Shown: positions 36,795-46,012 of the stretch, piece after piece
How positions within the stretch are numbered: the first letter of the stretch is position 1
Layout of the letters: the number at the start of each line of letters is the position of its first letter
Assembly: GCA_965200435.1 (NCBI GenBank)
Contig: OZ241337.1
Coordinates: forward strand, 434,001 to 498,000
DNA from: Bin75 sp965200435
Lineage (GTDB): Bacteria > Nitrospirota > Nitrospiria > Nitrospirales > UBA8639
Direction of reading: 5' to 3'
DNA: 64,000 nt
Translations under genes and position numbers: made by a program
The notes under the pieces: model-generated
Seen by the model: only the letters and a program-made list of their open reading frames with translations
Told to the model about the DNA's origin: nothing
Database searches by the model: none

Positions 36795-37937
36795 TTACGG
36801 CGTCCCGACCAGACGAAACCCCACGTCGTCCCGTAGGAAAGCGGACAAATTCCAGTAGCGATTCGAGGAACGCAGGTACCTCGGGTAGCTGCTCCAGGCA
36901 CCGCCTCGCAACATGTGCTGTGAACAATTCCTGCTCTTCCACGCGCTCCCATCAGCCGGGGGCCCCGGGTACTTCTTGTTCCAACAATCCTCCAGCCACT
37001 CCCAGACGTTCCCGCTCATATCGTACAGCCCCAACCCATTGGGTTGCTTTTGCCCGACGCGATGGGTCCTGTTTTCGCTATTTTTGTCATACCAGGCGAC
37101 CGAATCCAGGGTATCGCCCCCGACGTAGAGGAACGCCTGACTCGTTTGCCCACCCCTGGCGGCATACTCCCATTCTGCATCAGTAGGCAACCGATAGCGT
37201 TCTCCCGTCAGCGCATTCAATTTTTTGAGAAACAGGGTGGCATCATCCCAACCCACATTCTCTACGGGACACCGGGGACAGTCCCGGAACTTGCTCGGAT
37301 TCGTGCCCATCACCGCCTCCCACAGATCCTGGGTCACCTCATACTTGCTGATACTGAAACTCTTGACCTGTATCTGCCGGACCGGCTTTTCATCATCGTC
37401 ACAACTGCTCTGCTCTTCCGTACAGCCCATCGTAAACGTGCCACCCGGAACGGCAACCATCTGCTGCTTGAGGCTTTCTAATAACGACGGCAACATTTTT
37501 TTGAGCCTAGTGGCTCGTTGCTGCGCTGCCGCCTGTCTTTTTGCTTCTTCGTCTCGCTGTTGATCGGCTTTTTCGATTTTTCTCCCTGCCACGGAAAGCA
37601 GCTCCAGCGTCGGCATATAATATTCGGAACTCTTTTCGATATTGACCACAAATTGTTTCAACGAGGCTTGTCCTTGGCGGACGTCGTCCACTGTCGTGCC
37701 GTGTTCAACCAGAAGTTTGCCGAAAAAAAAGAAGAACTCCAACCGGGGTTCGGTGTCCAAGGCTTCGATTCTTTCAAAGGCCCGTCTCGCGGTGTCCGGA
37801 TCACCATTTTCGAGGGCCTTCTTCGCTTCCAACAGGTATTGATCCGCCAGAATATCATCAGGCAGATCCTGGGATACCGCCATCCCACAAAAGCAAACAG
37901 TCAGGATGATGCAAACCAGGATAAAAAATGTTCTCAT
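36795..37937 (-). CDS. Secreted formylglycine-generating-enzyme-like (SUMF1) protein
   Basis: The start ATG at 37937 has GGAGG upstream and gives 380 residues with a signal peptide (TFFILVCIILTVCFCGMAVS). Residues 25-135 are helical with TPR-like character (LLEAKKALENGDPDTARRAF). Residues 145-380 are an FGE-sulfatase domain: MVAVPGGTFTMGC, PVENVGWDDATLFLKKLN, RLPTDAEWEYAARGG, DMSGNVWEWLEDC and GGAWSSYPRYLRSSNR. Many bacterial members bind or modify proteins without making formylglycine; no sulfatase gene is in the window. It lies downstream of the pseudopilin genes. Confidence 0.85.
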   Translation of the reverse strand: MRTFFILVCIILTVCFCGMAVSQDLPDDILADQYLLEAKKALENGDPDTARRAFERIEALDTEPRLEFFFFFGKLLVEHGTTVDDVRQGQASLKQFVVNIEKSSEYYMPTLELLSVAGRKIEKADQQRDEEAKRQAAAQQRATRLKKMLPSLLESLKQQMVAVPGGTFTMGCTEEQSSCDDDEKPVRQIQVKSFSISKYEVTQDLWEAVMGTNPSKFRDCPRCPVENVGWDDATLFLKKLNALTGERYRLPTDAEWEYAARGGQTSQAFLYVGGDTLDSVAWYDKNSENRTHRVGQKQPNGLGLYDMSGNVWEWLEDCWNKKYPGPPADGSAWKSRNCSQHMLRGGAWSSYPRYLRSSNRYWNLSAFLRDDVGFRLVGTP

Positions 37938-38175
37938 CTTTGCTTTCCTCCCGCCGTTGGCGAAATGTGAATGGGTAAGAAATGAACGACCGACTCGCAA
38001 TGGCGAACAGATATTAGTAAAGCGCCGTCGAAGCGTCAAGGAACAGTCGCAGCACCATGGATTCCCGTTTCGGCAGGAAAATGTACTCATTGGGCGCACA
38101 GAAAAAAGGCTGACCACGTCATCGCTGCCATCTTCACAAGATGGGGAGTGCGTTCGCACAAGGCGTGCGAAACCT

Positions 38176-38784
38176 TCACTGCAGGTTTCTCGGAACAATA
38201 CGGGATCGAAGGGTAATCGTCCGATATCCTTCGTTCTCAGGATATTGGCTGTCGACGTGGGCGGACCGGGCCGTCACCTGCACGTCAACCGCCCGAATAC
38301 TCGGCGTGTGCGTCGTTGGCTGCCCCAGGGCGTCACGGTACGAAAAGGTCAAGGACTCGATATGTTCCGCCACGGGTTGCCGTCCGCCTTTTCCCACTTT
38401 GCGTCGCAACGTGCTGGTCGAATCGTCATACAGATAGACAATGGATTCTTTCGAATCGGTGAGCACGCCGTTTCCGTTCAGGTCAGCCCGAACGTGCAAC
38501 TTCGTGGGATGGTAGCTGAGACCATAAAAATCGTTTGACGGATCGACATCCCGATTCACTCCCATGGGATCATAGCCTGCCATGCGAATCTCCCTGGCCA
38601 TTATGTCCAATGCGGCACGAGCGGTTTGTTGCATGGCCAACACGTCTTCTTGAACAATCTGGCTCTTCACCTGATTCAGGTGTACCGCATAGACCTCACC
38701 GATGGTGAACAGGCCCAAGGCCAGAGCGATGAGAAGCTCCGTCAGGGTGACTCCTCTTTGATTGGTCAGGGGGTTGAACGTCAT
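38176..38784 (-). CDS. PilW-like minor pseudopilin
   Basis: The 202-residue protein from the ATG at 38784 has a type IV prepilin N-terminus: cleavage after Gly in NQRGVTLTELLIALALG with Glu at mature position 5. The rest resembles PilW-type minor pilins (ARAALDIMAREIRMAGYDPM). It starts 8 bp after the PilV-like gene and is probably co-transcribed. It should be processed by the peptidase encoded at 39738. Confidence 0.8.
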   Translation of the reverse strand: MTFNPLTNQRGVTLTELLIALALGLFTIGEVYAVHLNQVKSQIVQEDVLAMQQTARAALDIMAREIRMAGYDPMGVNRDVDPSNDFYGLSYHPTKLHVRADLNGNGVLTDSKESIVYLYDDSTSTLRRKVGKGGRQPVAEHIESLTFSYRDALGQPTTHTPSIRAVDVQVTARSAHVDSQYPENEGYRTITLRSRIVPRNLQ

Positions 38785-38791
38785 CGGTGCC

Positions 38792-39175
38792 TTAAGGGGC
38801 AAGAATCGTCGATACGATCACTGAGTGCCGGCCTTCCGCCCACGACACCGTGACCGTCGCCGTTTGCAACCCCGGAACCAGCCGGCCTGGCCGGATCGTG
38901 ACGACGCGTTGATAGAGGGGGAAGTCCGGAATGGAGTCAGAGTCTTCCGTGCTTTCAACAGAAGCCGTCAACCCTGCGTCGTAGCCGGAGGTTCTCACCT
39001 GTTCCAGCTTATCCTGAGCTAGGGTCGCGGCAGTGGTAAGATGCTTGCTCGCTGCCGCGCCCTTACTCGCCGTGACCGCCACCCCCGCAAAGGCCAAGAC
39101 GGCGACCATAAAGAGTCCCAAGGCAATGACCGCCTCCAAGAGGGTTAAGCCCTTATGATTCGTCACCAGGCCCAT
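38792..39175 (-). CDS. PilV-like minor pseudopilin
   Basis: The 127-residue prepilin has the cleavage region NHKGLTLLEAVIALGLFM with the Glu5 equivalent. The mature domain is short and ends in a beta-rich segment with a central DSIPDFPLYQRVV. It is 10 bp downstream of the FimT/GspH-like gene. Such proteins prime pilus assembly or form part of a type II-like pseudopilus. Confidence 0.8.
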   Translation of the reverse strand: MGLVTNHKGLTLLEAVIALGLFMVAVLAFAGVAVTASKGAAASKHLTTAATLAQDKLEQVRTSGYDAGLTASVESTEDSDSIPDFPLYQRVVTIRPGRLVPGLQTATVTVSWAEGRHSVIVSTILAP

Positions 39176-39185
39176 ACGAGTGAGG

Positions 39186-39659
39186 CTAGGGGGTCTTCAC
39201 TTTTACGCGACCCGTCATGCTGATTGTGCTCGCCTTTTCTCCTGAGGCACCGGAGACCTTGACCGTCGCCAGACTCGAAGCCGTGCCCCGCGGATGGAAG
39301 ATCGGATTATTGTTGGACTGAATCACGACGCCTGCAAACTCTTCCCGGATCGAACGGGATTCGACGGCTTCACCGGGATCGGATCTTCCATTATTGTTGT
39401 CATCATCCAAAATATCGTAATGCTGCGAATCCAGAAAAAAGATGCGGACCTCATTCCCCTGTCTGACGGCTTGTGCCTTCGCGGCCAAGAGATCCCCGCG
39501 GATTTGTCGAACCGCCCCATTCAGGCGGTACTGTGGCAGTTGCGAGGCAAGCCAGATACCGCTCAACCCCAACACGACCGCCATAATGCCAAGGACAATC
39601 ATTAACTCCGTCAACGTATACCCCGATGGCTTATCATCAGGGCACAAAGGAGCGTCCAT
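39186..39659 (-). CDS. GspH/FimT-like pseudopilin
   Basis: The 157-residue protein has the prepilin signature KPSGYTLTELMIVLGIMAVV and the FimT/GspH pattern QIRGDLLAAKAQAVRQGNEV followed by a beta domain. An Asp/Asn-rich stretch (LDDDNNNGRSDPGE) could bind calcium, as in some minor pseudopilins. The frame is open to 39719, but the ATG at 39659 leaves a normal 13-residue leader. Confidence 0.8.
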   Translation of the reverse strand: MDAPLCPDDKPSGYTLTELMIVLGIMAVVLGLSGIWLASQLPQYRLNGAVRQIRGDLLAAKAQAVRQGNEVRIFFLDSQHYDILDDDNNNGRSDPGEAVESRSIREEFAGVVIQSNNNPIFHPRGTASSLATVKVSGASGEKASTISMTGRVKVKTP

Positions 39660-39737
39660 TGGCTCGTGAGAGCATTTCCACAAGACGGAACGCCCGTGGT
39701 TGCAGAAGTGTCCGTGCAACGATCCTCCCTGCTTTCG

Positions 39738-40514
39738 CTACAGAACCATGGACTCATACATGCCGAACAGTTCCTGATAAAACAACAGTGACACCACCGC
39801 CCCCAGTGCCAGGAACGGTCCCAAAGGCATGTATTGACCGGGCTCCATGTAGCGGAAGGCCATGAGACCAATGCCGACTGATGCCCCTGCACATGACGCG
39901 AGAAACAAGGTCATGAGCACGTGCTGCCAGCCGAGAAACGCGCCGATCATTGCCAGGAATTTAATGTCGCCACCTCCCAGTCCTTTTTTCCCAAACAGGT
40001 AAGGACTGACGGCCGCGAGCATCCACAGGATCCCTCCTCCCAGTGCCACGCCCTGCAATGAACCCGCCCAACCCAAGGGAAGAATGAACGTCGATGCGAA
40101 AAAGCCGATGACCAGGCCCGGAAGAGAAATGACGTCCGGGATCACGAGATGATCGATGTCGATCATCATGACGACCAACAGCAACGACACGAACAGCATA
40201 TACACGAGGGCGCTGCCGGTCCAGCCGAACGTGTAGACGATCCCGAGATAACCTGCCCCATTCAGATATTCCACCAGGGGATAACGCCATGAAATTTTTC
40301 CTCGACACCATCGACAGCGTGCTTGCAACCAGAAAAAATTCAAAAGGGGAACGTTATCGAACCAGCGAATGGACGTCTTGCATTGCGGGCAATGTGACCC
40401 GGGCCGGATAACGGATTGACCGTGGGGGAGTCTGAAGATACAAACGTTCAGAAAACTGCCCACGATCAATCCCGTCACAAACAACAAAATATAGAAGCCT
40501 GTCGCATCCATCAT
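39738..40514 (-). CDS. pilD: Type IV prepilin peptidase / N-methyltransferase
   Basis: The 258-residue membrane protein cleaves prepilin leaders and methylates the new N-terminus. The zinc-binding cytoplasmic loop has both pairs (CPQC and CRWC). The catalytic aspartates lie in MIDIDHLVIPD and GGGDIKFLAMIGAFLGW. It is the first gene of the run with the three pseudopilins, its own substrates. Confidence 0.93.
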   Translation of the reverse strand: MMDATGFYILLFVTGLIVGSFLNVCIFRLPHGQSVIRPGSHCPQCKTSIRWFDNVPLLNFFWLQARCRWCRGKISWRYPLVEYLNGAGYLGIVYTFGWTGSALVYMLFVSLLLVVMMIDIDHLVIPDVISLPGLVIGFFASTFILPLGWAGSLQGVALGGGILWMLAAVSPYLFGKKGLGGGDIKFLAMIGAFLGWQHVLMTLFLASCAGASVGIGLMAFRYMEPGQYMPLGPFLALGAVVSLLFYQELFGMYESMVL

Positions 40515-40686
40515 TCTATATGTCGTGATCCTGAAAAAACTCCGTCTATTGCGCCCCGAACGGCTTTTCTCCGCTTTACTTTTCGATGAACGCCCTGCTA
40601 GTATTACCTACATAATTTATCTTGAAAAAATTCGGTTCCCGGTGGCCGTCCAAACAAGAGCAAGCAAAAAGAGAGAACTGCTTCCT

Positions 40687-40905
40687 ATGCGACGGAAGCG
40701 CCCCGAAGCGCTCACCGAACGGGAACAGGAAATCCTTCAACTGATCTGGTCCGGCCTTAAAAATAAGGAAATCGCCGGACGTCTCGCGATCAGCGTTAAG
40801 ACCGTCGAGGCCCATCGTGCCAATATGATGAAAAAGGTGCGCGTCTCGAATGCTGCCCAACTCTTAAACGCGGCTATTCAAGAAGGACTGATCCAAATTC
40901 AGTAA
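40687..40905 (+). CDS. Stand-alone LuxR-type HTH regulator
   Basis: From the ATG at 40687 the product is only about 72 residues and is almost entirely a GerE/LuxR helix-turn-helix: LTEREQEILQLIWSGLKNKE, then IAGRLAISVKTVEAHRANMM. No receiver or ligand-binding domain is present, although the frame is open back to 40525. The upstream 150 bp is A/T-rich and looks like promoter rather than coding sequence. It may regulate the divergent pilD-pseudopilin genes. Its 3' end overlaps the end of rlmB by 42 bp. Confidence 0.7.
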   Translation: MRRKRPEALTEREQEILQLIWSGLKNKEIAGRLAISVKTVEAHRANMMKKVRVSNAAQLLNAAIQEGLIQIQ

Positions 40906-41790
40906 CGCGTTCACTCCCCGTTGTCGAACAACTTCATACACGACCACGGCAACGCTTGCCGAAACGTTGAGCGAATGCACCTCTCCGAGTACGGGAATGC
41001 GGGCTTGAGTCTGACACCGTCCGACAATCCCGGATCTGAGCCCCCTGCCCTCGCCTCCAAACACCAATAAGGTGGGTCCCTTGAAATCCAACTCAGTGTA
41101 GAGGCGGGGAGCCAGAGGATCCAACGCCACAGTGTTCACGGCACGGTCCTGCAAGCGTTCGATCAGTTTGCCAATATTGGCGCACCGGGCCACCCGAACG
41201 TGTTCGATGGCGCCGGCAGACGCTTTGGCCACACTCGCCGTCAATCCTACGGATCGACGGTCAGGAACAAACACGCCATGAACACCCGCCGTGACGGCTG
41301 TTCTGAGGACTGCTCCGAAATTTTGCGGATCCTCCACCCCGTCGAGCGCAAGAAAAAACCCCGGCGCTCCTTGTTGCGTGGCATGTTCAAGAATCTCCTC
41401 CTCCGAGGCATAGGACTTGGCCGCCACCAGAGCCACCACCCCTTGGTGGCTTCCGGATACGGCCAGCCGGTCGAGCCGTTCACGTGGATGAACCTGTAAG
41501 GGAACACCTTGGGCTTTGGCAAAACGAATGATCTGAGAAAATTGACGATGACGATGCGACAGGAAGATTCTTATAAACGTTCGCGATCCGGACCGCAGCG
41601 CCTCCGTAACGGCCCGAATCCCAAACAGGCAGTCCCCGGCCTCACCGCTTCCACCGGGTGCTTCCGTCCGGCCGATCCTCGAGGAGAATCCCTTTGGCCG
41701 CCAAGGCTTCTCGGATGTGGTCGGCGGCGGCAAAGTCTTTCCGCGCCCGTGCTTCGGCCCTTTGTTGAATCTGTTCTTGAATCCATTCAT
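40864..41790 (-). CDS. rlmB: 23S rRNA (guanosine-2'-O)-methyltransferase, RlmB/TrmH-like
   Basis: The SpoU-fold enzyme begins its core at CLFGIRAVTEALRSG. The three SAM-knot motifs follow: LDGVEDPQNFGAVLRTA, LVFGGEGRGL and IPVLGEVHSLNVSASVAV. A basic, Gly/Pro-rich N-terminal extension of about 50 residues, common in this family, lies wholly inside the 3' part of cysS, because the only good start (ATG 41790) is 149 bp before the cysS stop. Overlaps this long are unusual, but no nearer ATG or GTG exists in frame. Confidence 0.85.
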   Translation of the reverse strand: MNGFKNRFNKGPKHGRGKTLPPPTTSEKPWRPKGFSSRIGRTEAPGGSGEAGDCLFGIRAVTEALRSGSRTFIRIFLSHRHRQFSQIIRFAKAQGVPLQVHPRERLDRLAVSGSHQGVVALVAAKSYASEEEILEHATQQGAPGFFLALDGVEDPQNFGAVLRTAVTAGVHGVFVPDRRSVGLTASVAKASAGAIEHVRVARCANIGKLIERLQDRAVNTVALDPLAPRLYTELDFKGPTLLVFGGEGRGLRSGIVGRCQTQARIPVLGEVHSLNVSASVAVVVYEVVRQRGVNALLNLDQSFLNSRV

Positions 41791-43093
41791 CGGTGCACTC
41801 CTGGTCAACGCGCAGCCGGGACAGCGTCACGCCGAACTCCAACTCACGAAACACCCACTCATTTTCGTTGAGTTGAAACAAACCCAGCGACGCGCCATAT
41901 TGCCAGAAGGTGTTGCGAATCTCCTGCCGGCCTTTCCCGGACAACCCCCTTTGAAGGATTTGGTTGGCTGCGGTCCGAAGTTGCTGAAAGGCCGCCAACG
42001 CCCCGGGGGTGTTCAGATCATCCTCCATGGCTTCTTCGAACGCCTGATGAAATTGGGTCAAGGCCTCCCCGACGGCATCCATGGATTCGGCAGCCGGTTC
42101 ACAGAGGCGGATAAAGAGATCATAGATGTTATCCAAGGCCGACTTGGCTTCTGCCACGGCTAAGTTGGAAAAATTTACGTCTCCACGATAGTGGGTCGAG
42201 AGCAGAAAGTAGCGTATTGCCTCTGCCGTCACGGGTTCCGGACAATTCGATTGGTCGAAAATCTCCCGTACGGCAAAAAAATTCCCCAACGACTTGGACA
42301 TTTTTTCTTCGTCGATGGTGACGAACCCGTTATGCACCCAATATCGGGCGAATGCCTGTCCCGTTGCGGCACAGGACTGCGCAATTTCATTCTCATGGTG
42401 AGGAAAGGTCAAATCTTTGCCACCTCCGTGAATGTCGAAGATGGCACCCAAATGACGCACGGACATGGCTGAACACTCGATGTGCCAGCCCGGCCTGCCC
42501 AGTCCCCATGGACTCTCCCACGCCGGTTCCCCGGGTTTGGCTGCTTTCCATAAGGCAAAGTCCATGGGATCCTGTTTCCGTTCATTCACTTCGACTCTCG
42601 CCCCGGCCTGCATATCTTCGAGGTGACGTTTACTCAAACACCCATACTCCGGGAAAGCCGACACCCGATAGTAGACGTCGCCGTCGACCCGGTAGGCAAA
42701 TCCTTTTTCCAGCAACGTGCGAATCATCTGCAGAATCTCCGGCATGTGTTCCGTGGCCCGCGGTTCAAGGTCCGGAGTGCCGACGCCCAAACGTTTCATG
42801 TCGCGGGCGTATGCCTGCATGTATTTCTCGACGACTCCGTCCCAGGGGATGCCTTCCTGTAGGGCACGGGCGATAATCTTGTCATCCACGTCGGTGAAAT
42901 TTTTGACGTAGGTCACGTCATAGCCGCGATACACGAGATACCGCCGGAGCACGTCAAAGACGATCGCACTTCGGGCATGGCCCAGATGACATTCATCATA
43001 CACGGTGACGCCGCAGACGTAGAGCCCCACTCTAGGCGACGTGATGGGAACGAACGGTTCTTTTTGATTCGTCAGGGTGTTAAAAATTTTCAC
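41642..43093 (-). CDS. cysS: Cysteinyl-tRNA synthetase
   Basis: The 483-residue class I enzyme has the HIGH-like HLGHARS at residues 36-42, the zinc ligand Cys27 in YVCGVTVYD, and KMSKSLGN. It attaches cysteine to tRNA-Cys. It starts 7 bp after the DedA-like gene on the same strand. No T-box leader was seen. Confidence 0.96.
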   Translation of the reverse strand: MKIFNTLTNQKEPFVPITSPRVGLYVCGVTVYDECHLGHARSAIVFDVLRRYLVYRGYDVTYVKNFTDVDDKIIARALQEGIPWDGVVEKYMQAYARDMKRLGVGTPDLEPRATEHMPEILQMIRTLLEKGFAYRVDGDVYYRVSAFPEYGCLSKRHLEDMQAGARVEVNERKQDPMDFALWKAAKPGEPAWESPWGLGRPGWHIECSAMSVRHLGAIFDIHGGGKDLTFPHHENEIAQSCAATGQAFARYWVHNGFVTIDEEKMSKSLGNFFAVREIFDQSNCPEPVTAEAIRYFLLSTHYRGDVNFSNLAVAEAKSALDNIYDLFIRLCEPAAESMDAVGEALTQFHQAFEEAMEDDLNTPGALAAFQQLRTAANQILQRGLSGKGRQEIRNTFWQYGASLGLFQLNENEWVFRELEFGVTLSRLRVDQECTDEWIQEQIQQRAEARARKDFAAADHIREALAAKGILLEDRPDGSTRWKR

Positions 43094-43100
43094 GGGGCGT

Positions 43101-43709
43101 TCATTCCGAGGTCAGCGAAGCGGAAGGCTTTAAGGCCTTTTTCGTTTGGCGTTTAACGATCCAATAGCCGCAAGCCATACACAATACCAGGACGAGGGTG
43201 AACAGATTGAAATATTGCTCCAAGGCCTCTTTGACCCACGGACCCAGCAGTTGCAGCGTCCCAGCGACCAGGAAAAACCGGACGCCCCGGCTGAGCAGAG
43301 ACGCCGCGACAAATACGCGGAAATTAACATAAAACGCACCGGCACCGATTGTAAACACCTTATACGGAACAGGCGTCAGACCCGCAATCAGAATCGCCCA
43401 GCCTTCATAGCGTTCAAACATGTCATGGATTTTGACGACGCGATCCTGACCGATCAGCCGTAGCAGAATCGGCTGCCCTCCCCACCACCCGATGAGATAG
43501 CCGAACATGCCTCCCAGAACGGAACCGACGGTGGTAATCGCGGCGTAATACAGGCCCCACGACGGATTCCCCAGAGTCAATGCCATCAGCAAGACGTCAG
43601 GGGGGACCGGAAAGACGGAGGACTCTGCAAATGCCAGCACAAACAACGCGGGATCCGCGTACGGGGATTCAGACCAGGAGACCATCCACTGATACAGGGC
43701 CGTGAGCAT
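43101..43709 (-). CDS. DedA/SNARE-associated membrane protein
   Basis: The 202-residue polytopic protein has the DedA marks: ESSVFPVPPDVLLMAL near the N-terminus, GSVLGGMFGYLIGWWGG, and the amphipathic GLTPVPYKVFTIGAGAF with conserved Arg in SRGVRFF. The family acts in membrane lipid or undecaprenyl-phosphate translocation. It sits between surE and cysS, all on the minus strand with short gaps. Confidence 0.85.
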   Translation of the reverse strand: MLTALYQWMVSWSESPYADPALFVLAFAESSVFPVPPDVLLMALTLGNPSWGLYYAAITTVGSVLGGMFGYLIGWWGGQPILLRLIGQDRVVKIHDMFERYEGWAILIAGLTPVPYKVFTIGAGAFYVNFRVFVAASLLSRGVRFFLVAGTLQLLGPWVKEALEQYFNLFTLVLVLCMACGYWIVKRQTKKALKPSASLTSE

Positions 43710-43728
43710 GGTGTCCTGCCTCCATCCC

Positions 43729-44499
43729 TCAGGATGACATCGCTCGCGTCGGCCACACGGATTCCCACGCCGTCAACTTTTTCATGGCGTGGTACTGCGT
43801 CATGTCGAAATGCAACGGCGTCAGAGAAACCTTGTTGCCGGCAATAGCATCCACGTCAGAATTCTTTCCCCGGTTCCTAGTCACCTGTTCGCCTGCGATC
43901 CAATAGTACGCGCTCCCCCGGGGGTCGACGTTTTCAATAATGGAATTGCGATACCATCGCCGGCTCAACGACGTGACCTGCATCCCCGTCATGGCTTCAG
44001 GCGGAACGTCGGGCACGTTGACGTTCAACAAGGTATCGGCCGTCAACCCGTCATTCAGAATCAACGTTGCCACCTCGACCGCAATCCGGGCTGCCGCCGG
44101 AAATCGAAATCGTTTCAGACCATCCAGTGAGACGGCCATCGAGGGAATGCCGCGAATCGCGCCTTCGAGCGCCGCGGCGACTGTTCCGGAATTGGTCACA
44201 TCGTCACCAAGATTCAACCCTTTGTTGATTCCCGACACCAGCAAATGAATCGGACGGTCTCGCAGAACCCGCTCCACAGCCAAAATGACGCAATCCGACG
44301 GCGTGCCGTTCACCGAGAAGACCTGCCGCCCGATTGTCTTCAATCGCAGGGGCTTATGCAGAGTAATGGCCCGCCCCATGGCGTTTTGCGGCCGGTCAGG
44401 CGCCACCACCCAGACGTCGCCCAGTTTCTTCATCTGTCTTGCAAGAGTGCGAATGCCGGAAGATTCGACGCCGTCGTCATTGGTGACTAAGATGTTCAT
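43729..44499 (-). CDS. surE: 5'/3'-nucleotidase SurE
   Basis: The 256-residue nucleoside monophosphatase has the metal-binding start MNILVTNDDGVESSGI, the conserved PDRPQNAMGRAITLHKPL, NGTPSDCV and SGINKGLNLGDDVTNSGTV. It is the first gene of a minus-strand run (surE, dedA-like, cysS, rlmB). Confidence 0.95.
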   Translation of the reverse strand: MNILVTNDDGVESSGIRTLARQMKKLGDVWVVAPDRPQNAMGRAITLHKPLRLKTIGRQVFSVNGTPSDCVILAVERVLRDRPIHLLVSGINKGLNLGDDVTNSGTVAAALEGAIRGIPSMAVSLDGLKRFRFPAAARIAVEVATLILNDGLTADTLLNVNVPDVPPEAMTGMQVTSLSRRWYRNSIIENVDPRGSAYYWIAGEQVTRNRGKNSDVDAIAGNKVSLTPLHFDMTQYHAMKKLTAWESVWPTRAMSS

Positions 44500-44525
44500 G
44501 GCGGATTATGATACGCGCATGCAAT

Positions 44526-44564
44526 AAAAAAGCCTACCTCAGTTCCGTTGAGGTAGGCTTTTTT
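44526..44564. terminator. Rho-independent terminator, works in both directions
   Basis: A perfect 11-bp stem (AGCCTACCTCA with TGAGGTAGGCT) with a short loop, flanked by A5 and T6. It ends the oxidoreductase operon (last gene stops at 44589) just before surE. Confidence 0.92.
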
Positions 44565-44588
44565 CGAAACTCGCAACGGCGTGCGTGG

Positions 44589-45935
44589 TCAAATATTCTG
44601 CATGAAGTGAGCAACGGCTTCCTGATCGACGGCTCCCATGATGGCGGAAGTGGGAACCGTTGCCGACTTTTTCCCCGTGAGCCCACATTCGATCTCGTCG
44701 AAAATCATTTCCACCGGCATGGACATGCCGCCATAGACATGGGGACCGGCCACGATTTTGGCGTTCGAGTACCCATAAATGGCCGTTGCCACGTCTTTGG
44801 CCAACCACCCGACGTAATTGAACTCCGGCACCACAATCAGTTTGGCCTTGGCGCACAGTTTCCGCAATTCTCTCGTGGGGAACGGGCGAAGCGACTTCAC
44901 CTTAATCAACCCCGCGTGAATGCCTTTGTCTTTGCACATCCTGATGGCCTCGCGTGACTGGGCCGCGGCACTTCCCGACGAAATCAGCAGGACGTCGGCA
45001 CCCTCCACATCCTGTGCCTCAATCAAGCCATCCATGTACAGGTCGATGTATTTTCTGGACCGTTCCACAGCCGCCCAGACCTCTTGTTGCCACACGGCGT
45101 GGATGTTGTATGCCATGAAATTGGATTTTTGGACTGGCGCGTCCCGGGACAACCTAGCCGGGGGATTTTCTGCGTCCAAAACCGGAACCGCCCCTCTCCA
45201 GGAATCTCGTGGCGGCAATTTGAGTCCTCGATCCTGCATGGCGCAGTAGCCCCGTGCATGGGTCACAAAAAAGCCGTCGCAGCAGACCCCGACCGGCAAC
45301 GTCACGTCGTTCTTTTCACTGATGATGAACCCCTTCATGATGAAATCAAACAAGTCTTGCTGATTCTCGGCATGGAAGACGATCATGCCGCAATTCAACA
45401 AGTACGACACTTCAATATTGTCAGGCTGAATGGCTAAGGGAGCATTGACCACCCTGCAGGTAAACATGGCCACTGCGGGCAGGCGATGCCCCGGCCATGA
45501 AGCGATCGGCTCAATCCCTCGCAATGTGCCCGGTCCGGCCGTCGCGGTAAAACACCGCACACCGGCACGGGACCCGCCGGCAATGGCCGACATGACGCCG
45601 TATTCTTCCTCTCCGCGATAATATTCCTTGACGTACCCTTCTCCATACAACACCCCGATCAACTGCATGGTTTCACTCTGGGGTGTGATCGGATAGGCGA
45701 TTGAGAGATCGACGTTGGACCGGCGAACGGCTTCTTTGGCAGCTTCACTGCCCGTAATGAATTCCCGCTCACGAGGGGCTTCGAAAAACATATGCTCCGG
45801 AGAAACCTCCTGTTGCCGTTTGGCCTCCGCATGAGGATCTTGTCTCCCTCCATGACTGGAAGGTGGCGGAGCCGCACTCGTAATCGGGTCGCCTTGCGGA
45901 TTGGTTTTGACTTCCGTTTCCAATGCTTCACTCAT
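44589..45935 (-). CDS. 2-oxoacid:ferredoxin oxidoreductase, alpha subunit
   Basis: The 448-residue protein has the pyrimidine-binding alpha domain (SIAYPITPQSETMQL) followed by the C-terminal transketolase-like part (LIKVKSLRPFPTRELRKL). An extra N-terminal segment of about 60 residues is polar. It is the last gene of a five-gene set and is separated from the epsilon gene by a MITE. The complex interconverts a 2-oxoacid and acyl-CoA with ferredoxin; whether pyruvate or 2-oxoglutarate is the substrate cannot be told from sequence alone. Confidence 0.9.
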   Translation of the reverse strand: MSEALETEVKTNPQGDPITSAAPPPSSHGGRQDPHAEAKRQQEVSPEHMFFEAPREREFITGSEAAKEAVRRSNVDLSIAYPITPQSETMQLIGVLYGEGYVKEYYRGEEEYGVMSAIAGGSRAGVRCFTATAGPGTLRGIEPIASWPGHRLPAVAMFTCRVVNAPLAIQPDNIEVSYLLNCGMIVFHAENQQDLFDFIMKGFIISEKNDVTLPVGVCCDGFFVTHARGYCAMQDRGLKLPPRDSWRGAVPVLDAENPPARLSRDAPVQKSNFMAYNIHAVWQQEVWAAVERSRKYIDLYMDGLIEAQDVEGADVLLISSGSAAAQSREAIRMCKDKGIHAGLIKVKSLRPFPTRELRKLCAKAKLIVVPEFNYVGWLAKDVATAIYGYSNAKIVAGPHVYGGMSMPVEMIFDEIECGLTGKKSATVPTSAIMGAVDQEAVAHFMQNI

Positions 45936-46012
45936 GGCTTACCCCCCTCTAGGGTGGCGGCAATCCCGGATCGACCTCTCCGGGGTTGCGTGATCGTACA
46001 TAATAGGACTAG

